Shown here one piece after another: positions 55,049 through 64,000 of a stretch of 64,000 nt of DNA. The stretch lies in the NCBI GenBank assembly GCA_030248215.1, contig JASANG010001181.1:62001-126000 (forward strand). The letters run 5' to 3'. The notes under the pieces are model-generated. The model made no database searches and was not told where the DNA came from. It saw nothing but the letters and a program-made list of their open reading frames with translations. Each line of letters starts with the position of its first letter. Positions within the stretch are counted from its first letter, which is position 1. This DNA comes from Enoplolaimus lenunculus. Taxonomy: Eukaryota > Nematoda > Enoplea > Enoplida > Thoracostomopsidae. The translations under genes were made by a program, and so were the position numbers.

Positions 55049-55956
55049 CTTCGATTTTTACCAAAGATTGGGTTTTTTACTGTCACTTCCAGTGAGTTGA
55101 TTCAATTCATATTAAGTTAATCAACTCAACTTTAATCTTGTCAACTCAAGTCAGAGTGAGTTAATGTTTGCTGTAATTAACGCAGATATAATTAACTCAC
55201 TATCTGAGTTGATTAGTCAGCAGTTCTAATTTAGTATGTCGTATGAAAAATATCCGGATATTTATCCGAAATTAAACGTGTATCCTGATATCCGGATGTC
55301 CGCCGGATATCCGAAATGCTTTTGTCTAAAAATTTTTTGGAATAATTTGCATGGTTTCACCACCAAAGTAGCCGGAGCCAGGATTGTTGGCCGGAAACAA
55401 ATTACCGGAAAATGGTTTTTTCCGTTTTTTCCATTTTTTTTCTGAGGGGGTGGAAAAATGGAAAAAAGTGGAAAAATATTAAACGATTCTTAAATATAAT
55501 TTGCAAGTAATATGGTATAAAATAACGTTCTTAGGTGACATCCAACTAATTTTCTTGCAACACATTAACAGTGACCGTGTGTATATGTCCACCAGGATGC
55601 ATTATATGTCTGAAAAACGCGAAAATGGCAGCATATGAATATGTAAATGAATTTAAGAATTGAAACTTTGCCAAGAGATACGATGTAATACTACATATGC
55701 AACTTGTTCGGTTCACTTACCAGGTTTCGTCGACAATGGGGCGGCAGCTTCAACCTCGCTTTGCTCGCGAGGTTGCAGCAATTGAAAGGCTTCGCTGTCA
55801 GAAGTAACCCAAAAGTATATTGGGATTTAATATATACTTACAAAAAAACAAGCGTGAGTTGTTTAACTCGGTCCACTCATGAGTTTCTGATGTTCCGATG
55901 ACCTCCTCCGGTTATTCCATGCGAAAACTTAAACTTTTAAAAAATTCGAATTTTAA

Positions 55957-56220
55957 CCCTTTCTCACATGAATATTTTCTATTTCCCCTGAGACCTACGT
56001 TTTATGCTAGAATTCGAACTACAGTGACTGGAGTGGGAGGCGTATACCATCACCACTCAGCTATAGGAGCTTGACGCTCGAGCCCGAGGGGGCTCTCACG
56101 TCTTGTGGTGATTTAGTACTGTGTATACGTGTTGCAATTGTTAAACACGGTGCAATATATACTATTTAACATATATACACTGCGCTGAGTTGCCTACAGG
56201 CAACTCAATGTGAGAAGGGG
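55957..56220. mobile_element. piggyBac-type MITE with tRNA-like core, copy 2
   Basis: Left TTAA at 55953-55956; the right flank is TTAT. On the minus strand, TATAGCTGAGTGGTGATGG (A box) lies about 36 bases before GTTCGAATTC (B box), as in a tRNA. A third, truncated copy starts at 56254 directly after TTAA. Confidence 0.72.
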
Positions 56221-56253
56221 TTATAGATAGTAAACTGAAAATTTTTCGCTTAA

Positions 56254-56365
56254 CCCTTTCTCACATGAATATTTTCTATTTCCCATGAGACCTACGTTTT
56301 ATGCTAGGATTCGAACTCCAGTGACTGGAGTGGGAGGCGTATACCATTGCCACCTCACTTCTTGT
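56254..56365. mobile_element. piggyBac-type MITE, truncated copy 3
   Basis: Follows copy 1 from CCCTTTCTCACATGAATATT through the tRNA-like region, then breaks off. Confidence 0.7.
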
Positions 56366-56454
56366 GGTGTAACAGACGGAAATAGACTAGACTTAAATAT
56401 TAGACTAATTTTTTGCTCGGGCTTATATGTTTTGGTTGTTACATTGCTAAAAGT

Positions 56455-57225
56455 AATATTTGTCCATATCTTCAGGACCCGCTCTAATCTTCATATATCG
56501 GTACATAAAGCCGATTTAGCTCCTCATATAAAACTCCCCGATAAATTTCAATTAAATTTCAAGCTTTAATACTTGAATACTGTCACTTTTTGTGATCTTA
56601 TGTGGACTGCAGCTGAGCGGAACAAAGAATGAATTTTCAACAATTCAGGAATCTTTATTTTTCATGTATGTGTAAAAGCGACGCGCTGAGTTGAATTGCG
56701 AGTTTTTTCCGTTTGATGACTGGTTTAGCGCACGTGATTTACTGTAAATTTCATGACACAAATGTAGGTGAAACTTTTTCTGTAACAATCAAACTTTTTG
56801 AATCAATTTTGGGCTTTTTTTCTTAGGGGTGAAGGGTGCAGCTTCCTTGAACACTCCGCATTTTGAAAGGACACTAAGCAGAATGGGGTTGTCGACCTCC
56901 AACGCCACACTAAGCTGTTCATTATTCAGACAGCTAGAATAGCTGATAAAGTACTTTTGGATTGTTTTGGTGTATGAGAAGAAAGTCGCTTAGCGTGGAA
57001 GGTTTGAATTCATAAGTTATGAGCTCATGGTTTCTGTGTCATGGAAAATTAAAATGTGCCCTTTACACATTTCAATATTTGCAAGCTAGCCTTTAACTAA
57101 TTAGCATCGTACTCAGTTAGGTTTGGCGTCTTATTAAATCCAGACCAATCAGAATTTAAAATGACACCCAGTATGTAAATCCAGCGACGCGACTTGGTAT
57201 ATGTATAAGTAGACTTTGGCCTAAT
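56455..57225 (+). repeat. 1-kb dispersed repeat, copy 2, without MITE
   Basis: Counterpart of 41529-42590. It reads straight from CAAGCTAGCCTTTAAC into TAATTAGCATCGTACTCAG, where copy 1 has about 300 extra bases including the TTAA-flanked MITE. Confidence 0.75.
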
Positions 57226-57258
57226 TAATTGCTGCGGATATTAGCTCAATTGATTTCG

Positions 57259-58273
57259 GTGTTTAGATCAAGTTTGATTGGAATATCATACTTTTAAAAA
57301 ATGTTTTATTAATTTTGTCACTAAATTAATATTTTGTAACCTATTATTTTCGCTAAATTCAGGCTATTTTTGTTTTTGACTGCTTGCATTATTTCGAAAC
57401 ATCAAGCACAATTATAACCAATCTATAAAGTTTAACTTTTAAGACGACACGGAGCTTTAAAAACCTCCTAATTTGCAATTCTAAATGCACCTTAAAAGCG
57501 TATATATATAATTTAAAGTATATATAATGAGCCAACCGCCCAGTAAAGATTTATTTTGATTTAGTAAAGATAAAATTAATCAATGTTACCTCGCTGCCGT
57601 CCAAAAAATCCACCGTCCCATCACAAAACAACATAGAAAATTCATATTTAAGTTCACCGTGCATACTTTGCCTGTTTCTGAAATATGTCTTTTGTTGCAC
57701 TTCAAAATTGAAACTAAAATTTTAAGCAAATTTCATCCAAAGTTCGTCGTTAGCACAAAAACAACAGCTGGCTTCAACATTTTAGTGCCAAATCTATAAA
57801 CTTTTTGCAAAAGTTTTAATTTAGACTATGCGGACGTTTTCTGTACAAAGGGCAACAATATATAACGACATGGTAGCTATGTGATATTATTGTCGAGATA
57901 TTACTGTTGTGATACCGTATTGTGTCTACGGACAACAGTAATAGGCCGCATACATTGTGTACAATTCGTATCAATCGTAATGTGTGATCAACATAAGAAT
58001 TCGAGGTAGAAAAGTGGGATTTTAGGGTTTCTGGATATATATGGTCAAAGTTAAGATTTTGGAATTTCGGGATATTGTCGAAGATCGGATTTTTGAACTT
58101 CGAGAAATGGTAAATGGTCGTATTTTGGGATTTTGGGAAGCGTGGTGTCTACCGGAAACCGGCTCGCAATATATACAATATCTAATGTTATTTTAGTCGA
58201 AAAAAATTCACTTTCTTCTGCAGATTTCATTGCTTAAGAGTGAACGTTTTAAAATAACTCGCATTTCTGGCCA
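57259..58273 (+). repeat. Dispersed repeat pair, copy 2
   Basis: Second copy of 54198-55048, with a 200-bp insertion relative to it around 57640-57990. Confidence 0.75.
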
Positions 58274-59699
58274 TTTGAGTTCATTAGTCAACCGTTCAAA
58301 TTTTCTATGCCGTATCAATTCGTCGCCCCTGCGTTGTTGGTTTATCCACCGTTGTCTTGTTTGCCATCCATAGAAAGATGATTCCTATGTCCTTGGCGCG
58401 TTAATACACTGCGCAGAGAAAAGTTAACATCAGCGTTGATCGAAACATCATGACTAAGATTTTGGTTTAGGCTTGAAAAGCTAATACATAAATATGTGTT
58501 TAAAATTTGTAATTACTGCCTTTGATACAGCGTCAAGTGCTGGTTTACTAATAGTTAATTCGGCCCATGTATACCTACTTTCCATTTAGGCATAGGATTT
58601 GGGGTAGGCTTTTAAATATAGATTTTGGCGGTACTTTAAGCTTAATAGGCTTTGACATTCGGCTTAAGCTTACGCATAGGGTTTAGGAGTTGATTTGGTT
58701 GAAGCATAAATAAGACGTTAAATGACGCTTTCGTTTACGTTTAGGGTAACATTGGGCTTAGGATTAGGCTTAGGTTTACAATTAAGCTTACGCATAGGCT
58801 TTTACTTAATAGCAAGCTTAGATCCTGGATTCACCATTTCACGTCTAACCTAACGTCACCTGCGTTCGTAATGCCCAAAATGATGTTTGTAACAGTATCA
58901 CTGTACCTCTTCTGCTACCATCTCCAATCGCCGAAGTTGGCAGCGTAATGCTCCAACTAAGATAAATAGTTCGGTAAAACCTCGTGAGTGAAGTGAGCAG
59001 AAAACAGCGAAAATTTTTGTATTTAATGTTTTAAATTCCAACTCGAATCGTAAGTGTTAGCTTTTACGGTATCTAAAGCCTGAACATAATAAAGCCTAGC
59101 ATAGTCTAAAGCTTAAGCTTACTCTATTGCCGTCCTGAAGAAAAACGTTGCGCCCCTGATTTGTACATGGGCCCCAATTTCTTGCATCCTGTCAGCAAAT
59201 CCGAACGCCCTTATGTGCAATTTCGACCTGGCAAATGCATGGCCGGCTAGTGGCAAACAGTATATTTTATATCACATAATTAGCTACATTTGTCGGAAAA
59301 TACTGCGGCGGTACACAAGCAAAATAGGGCTTTCGCGGAAAAATAGGCAAAGCTTTTACAAAGCCCGAAACTTCCAAAAATTACTTAATCTTGCATGGTT
59401 AATAATACCATCAAAAATAAGACGCAATTGTAGGCAACAGGCTTTTGATGACTATATTTCAACGTCAAATTAAGCATATAGAGTCAATTAGGATTTGTTC
59501 CAAAAATTAAACGCTATTTTTATCTTTTTTTTCTGCTTTAAACAGCATTTTGTATATCGGCACTCATTCATATAACACATATCCGCTAATTCAGGTTTGT
59601 TCCAAAGGTGCATAGCCTACTTACCTTTGTTTTAGTATTTGCGATTCTGCTGTGAAACGTAAGTAATAAAAGCAAATCATTGTCGTGAGTTTTTTTGTA

Positions 59700-59905
59700 C
59701 TGTAGCGACCCGAATAAGAGGAGGGGACTGATATTTATTTGGCCTCTCCAGAGGGTACCCCTCTTGTTATTCGGTTACGGACTGTTATTTATTTTTAACC
59801 AGCCCTTCGCCGTCCTTCGTTACTGATATATTTGGTATTGCACATATCCGTTGAATTAGACGTTTTTTGTGTTGCATCAAAAGCTTGAGCAATAATGTCA
59901 AGGAC
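59700..59905. mobile_element. Tc1/mariner-type MITE, truncated copy
   Basis: Begins TA|CTGTAGCGACCCGAATAA and follows copy 1 for about 200 bases, to the AAAAGCTTGAGCAATAATG block. The right half is missing. Confidence 0.7.
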
Positions 59906-60343
59906 ACATTTCCCTTTTGTCTACGACCTTGTAATGACTTCCGAGATTTACCGGAAAATTTAGGCGCTTGAAGCCAGTCAGGCCCGGTTGGTACGTCACT
60001 GGCATATGACTTAAATTGTCGTTTAAATAGTTGAACTTTTTATTATACCGTTCGTTCGTTATTTTGCACTATGAGCTTGTATATGTATGTATTTAATAGC
60101 TGAATTATATGTTGACCAGCAGCCAACCAGCCGTAGTTAACATATGAAAATAATTGAGATTCGTCGTACGGATTTTCCGTCTGGTACAGTCCGAATTCTT
60201 CTAAATTAGCCGTTAAAACCTAAAGGCCCGTTTTTGTAGCGAGTAACTGATAGCATGGTGGAAACAATTTTAGCCGACATTATTGTAAATACCCTGCTAG
60301 TGTTTTGATTCTAAACCTTGTAAATCGCATTTTCATTGCCTTG

Positions 60344-60405
60344 TTGGTACTATATATGTGTGTGTATATGTGTGTATGCATACATGTATGTACTTATATA
60401 TATCT
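60344..60405 (+). repeat. TG/TA microsatellite
   Basis: An impure (TG)n/(TA)n tract. Confidence 0.85.
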
Positions 60406-62489
60406 GTTAATGGTTAGAAAGCTTTATTCAGCATCTCCTCCCCAAAATTTGTTGATGGCCAACCTGTTGACTAGAAACTGACTAGAAGATCAATGAATTT
60501 CATCCAGTCGACTAGATGCTGAGCATTGTATTAGAGAACTGACGCGGAGTCATCTTTCCTGGAGAATTGCAACCCAAGCTCTTCTGCGAACACCCGTTGT
60601 GTGTGACTAACATAATATAACAACGTGAAAGGGGCGCCCGCATAGTAAAACAGCTCGGTTGTATAAGTAGCGGGGACCTAGAATTATAGAAGGGGGCTGC
60701 CACGTTCCGCGCGTTTGAGATGAGTATGCGATTAAGGACGACGCGGTAACCTTGGGTTTCTATGCTTAACTTCTTGTTGTTTTATTGCGTATATACTTGC
60801 GTTTATTGCCTTATGTCTTAATTTGTGAATGTATATCTTGGAGCTTAAGGGTGGTCCTACGCATTGTCTCGTATAAATTAAGTTCTTAGTAAGGGAACCC
60901 TGTTCCAAGATTAGCTCATGCTTGGTCATTGCGTTGTGCATCACCTCGCCCCCGCCCCTTATACAAGAACCCAACTGAAACATAACCAGCCTCGCTGCGT
61001 TTTATCAGCATAACTTGTAAGGCGTTAAGTGTTTGCGAAATAAGTGTAAAAAAGGGGTTGTTATCGTGCTCTCAAGCAGAAGCCTGCGGGCCGATCGTAC
61101 TGGTAGAATCGTAGTCCAACTATGACACATTTTACCTTTCAATTTTCCCCATTTCGACCCATCGTTTTCTCTCTGGCTCCCAAAACATGACTAGGTCACA
61201 CCACTTGCACAATTTGACTAGACCTTACCAGCTAGAAACAATTCGCTGCCTGCCTGCTGCCCCAGCGTTTAGAGTTATAGCAAATCTTAAATGAAATGTT
61301 TGCTCAGCGATTATTTTCGGGGAGGAAAGCAGCAACTTTGAAAATTTGGATTGATTGGCCACGTTCGCGTCAGAAGCTGATAAGGGGTAACCGGTGACAC
61401 CCCCTAGAGGAGGTAGGGTCATTAATAACGCTGCTATTACCCCTCGAGTTTTCGTGCTAGTCCGCCCTATTCATGTTTCCGGTTGCAGGACCCGTTCAGG
61501 TCTGAAAAACCCAGAACATTGGAAGGACCATACAAGCTCTACTAAAGGTCGGGCCCATCCCCCATGCTCACCAGAATTTGACTAGAACTAAATGATTGCA
61601 GTGAGCTGACTAGAAACGCACTCACGCACTGTATGTTACATCGCACCGGTATTGATAGTGTAGGCGTCGAAAACGGACATTCTGTAGGAAAAAGAAAGGG
61701 GCTTACAGGGTTAGACCAGCCAGAAAAGCTTCGGTATAGTTACTTAATTCATCAGATCGCTGTGGACGTTCCTAGTGTACTATCAGTTAAAGCATGTACT
61801 CACACTCATGCCAATTTGTTGGCTCATACCCCCTTGTTGGGTGAGTACTATATAAAGCGTACGTTAATGCGTGCAGGAAATTGCATACCGGTGCGGAAGA
61901 TTCCCAGTAGAAATAAAGGGGGGATAGACCTACCCAGTCTGGTCCCCGAGATTCCCCAAACGTGCCGTATTCCAGTATCATAATGAACTTAGAGCTTTTC
62001 CTGGAGGTATGCAAAAAGGCAAACTGTTCTAAGGACAGGCACGCGCGTCCCCTGGTATGTTAACCACCGCCTGAAACGTACTGAACATATATCTTGAAAC
62101 TCCCTTGCAAATGTATGAGGGTGAACACGCGTCATAGTGAAAACGCAGAAACTACGCTCGGAAGGGGAGCCGCGAATTATTTGCTCAACAGCGAGCGGCG
62201 GCATTCATCATAGGGGCAAGGGTGTGTTGTGCACCGGAGGGAGAGAAAGAAGGAGACTGTCTATAACGGCAGTTTGAATTTTGAAATTTTGAATTTTCAG
62301 TTAAGCAACGCCTCGCCTCAGCCTAGGGAAATAGTTTGTTTAGGATTGGGGGGTAGTTATGTTTTTGGGTTTAGGACATGCGAAGGGGACGTTAGGAATT
62401 GGTGCTTGCAAGGGCTCAATGCGACTTTTAGGAAGGAAGCTGAGTAGAACGGCGGTTTATTTTTTTAGGAAGGCTGAGTTTTAGGGCAA

Positions 62490-64000
62490 GTGCACTGTTA
62501 TTCTCAAAATTCAGGTTCGGAGCTGGCGCTCTCGGGTTCGGCACGCCGGATCGGCTGAGTAAGCCGTCCCGGCTGCCGTGTCAGACCAACCAAGATTCTG
62601 CGATAAATTTTGAATACGAATTTTTGAAATATTACTATAATTTCAGGCCCCCTGGATTTTAAAATCGGTTCCAATTATTTTGGACCCGTTATTTTAGCAG
62701 AGAAAGCCGCTCGGAACCTGCGTTGTAAATGGGCATTTGGAAATTTAGGACAAAATTAGGTTATGCATACTGGTTGCGGATTGGTTTTTAGGAAGAATCT
62801 GATTTGCGTTTTCTAGGATATAGGGCGGAGACTGGTATTAGACGATACTCCGCATCTTATCGTCTAAGCAAACCATTCCAGTCATAGCCTGTAAGGCAGC
62901 AGTTAAAATTTATAGGCGTTTGAAGAATTTTAAAATTTTGTGTATACCCGTCCAGAGGCCCGGGTCTGAAAAATGCGATTTTCACTTTTCTGAGATCAGA
63001 CGTTAAATTTAGCGCCGTTCGACTCAGCTCGTTAAGCTGATCAAGAAAACCACCCCAAACCTTACCCGGAAACCAATAGATAAAAAGTTATGGACCTCTG
63101 GGGCTTCCTAGATTTAACGTGTACACGCTTTTACGGATCCCGGTCCAAAAACGCGATTTTCACTTTTCCGGGGCCGGGCGCTAAAATTGGTATCAATCGA
63201 TTCAGCTCATCGAGCTGGTTAAGAAAACCACCCCGAACCTTACCCGGAAACCAATAGATAAAAAGTTATGGACCTGTGGAGCTTTCGAGATTTAACGTGT
63301 ACACGCTTTTACGGATCCCGGTCCAAAAACGCGATTTTCACTTTTCCGGGGTTGGGCGCTAAAATTGGTATCAATCGATTTAGCTCATCGAGCCGGTTAA
63401 GAAAACCACCCCGAACCCTGTCCGCAAATCCATGCATAAGGAGTTATGGTCAATCAGAGTTTTTCAAGGTTTTACGTGTGTACGCTTTACGGATCGGATC
63501 CTGAAAAATGCGATTTTCACTTTTTCACGATCCACCATAAAAATAGGTATCATTCGATTCGGCTTGCTGAGTCGAGCAAGAAAGCCACCCCAAACATGGC
63601 CCGCAAACCCATAGTTAAAAATTTATGGTTAATTGAAGATTTCGGAATTTTGTGTGTACACGCTTTGCAGACACGGCTCCGAAAAATGCAATTTTCACTT
63701 TTTCGGGTTACGACGTTAAACTTGATGCCATCCTATTTCCCACATTCTGCTGAGCAGGAAAATTACCCCGAACAGTGTCCGCAAACGAATACCTCAAAAG
63801 TTATGGCCGGTTGAGGCTTTGGAAATTTCGTGTTTTTAGCACTTGGCCGGTGAGATTTGGAAGTTGCGACTCTCAGTTTTTCGCAGTCTATTATTGAAAT
63901 TGGGACCATTCAATGCAGCGTATAGTCTCAGGCAGTAAAACTACCCCGATTAGGGTCCGCTGATGGACATTTAAGGAGCTATGGCCTGATGGCATTTCAG
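62490..64000 (+). repeat. 178-bp satellite array, running off the window
   Basis: The anchor GCGATTTTCACTTTT-like word occurs at 62975, 63153, 63331, 63510, 63689 and 63866: steps of 178, 178, 179, 179 and 177. Each monomer holds a self-complementary AGCTCATCGAGC-like box and AAGAAAACCACCCC. The two monomers near 63100-63400 are almost identical; outer ones are more diverged, and faint copies reach back to about 62490. Confidence 0.92.

Larger units (their letters stand above)
46543..64000. other. Repeat-rich region without recognised genes
   Basis: Over 17 kb I find no exon with clear borders or a family match. The missing start exon of the 44076-46542 gene should lie here. The region holds duplications, MITEs, hexamer arrays (46800-46940, 47370-47400, 53675-53900, 58560-58820, 59080-59115) and a terminal satellite. 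Confidence 0.6.

Noticed and set aside
61633-61983. 116-codon open frame on the plus strand
   Set aside because: No family match, no splice context, and an equally open frame on the other strand; likely chance.
63268-63814. Overlapping open frames in the right-hand satellite
   Set aside because: They result from repetition of a 178-bp monomer, which shifts frame each copy; no evidence of coding.
1-64000. Retrovirus-like, Polinton-like or other virus-derived element
   Set aside because: I saw no long coding frames, reverse transcriptase, integrase or capsid motifs, or long terminal repeats.

Overview
The window looks like nuclear DNA of an animal with intron-rich genes: coding exons of 58-740 bases with GT-AG borders, AT-rich introns, and dense short non-autonomous transposons. 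All three recognisable genes lie on the minus strand. The species is not determined by the sequence. A marine invertebrate deuterostome, possibly a tunicate, is my inference. Weak support comes from splice acceptors lying 1 and 8 bases before the ATG of two genes, as in spliced-leader trans-splicing.

Left third (240-22427): the N-terminal half of a secreted or surface thioester-protein-family gene (CD109 / TEP / alpha-2-macroglobulin). I assembled 16 consecutive constant exons, with splice phases agreeing at every junction, from a signal peptide through macroglobulin domains MG1-MG6. The bait-region exon then exists in at least three different versions (7661-7871, 4451-4607, 240-444). All three begin in phase 1, end in phase 2, have lengths of 1 mod 3, and end in a conserved FPETW block after unrelated variable stretches. 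Two cannot be joined without breaking frame, so they appear to be mutually exclusive alternative bait exons. The next constant exon and the thioester half lie beyond the left edge. One constant exon (12130-12297) has an in-frame TAG inside the conserved AVDKSV-LLKTGNDIT block.

Middle (32182-46542): a complete five-exon gene for a membrane-anchored P-loop sulfotransferase-like protein of 426 residues (32182-38092), then the last three exons of an unrecognised single-pass membrane protein with FGAKT repeats (44076-46542), whose start exon I could not find.

The rest is introns and intergenic DNA with no convincing gene. It holds many repeat families: a hAT-type MITE with perfect 8-bp target duplications; a Tc1/mariner-type MITE with TA duplications; a piggyBac-type MITE flanked by TTAA with a tRNA-like core; elements with near-perfect terminal inverted repeats that carry telomere-like TTAGGC arrays; fold-back elements; a 22-bp minisatellite; and a 178-bp satellite running off the right edge. 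No virus-like element, rRNA, CRISPR array or intact tRNA gene was recognised.
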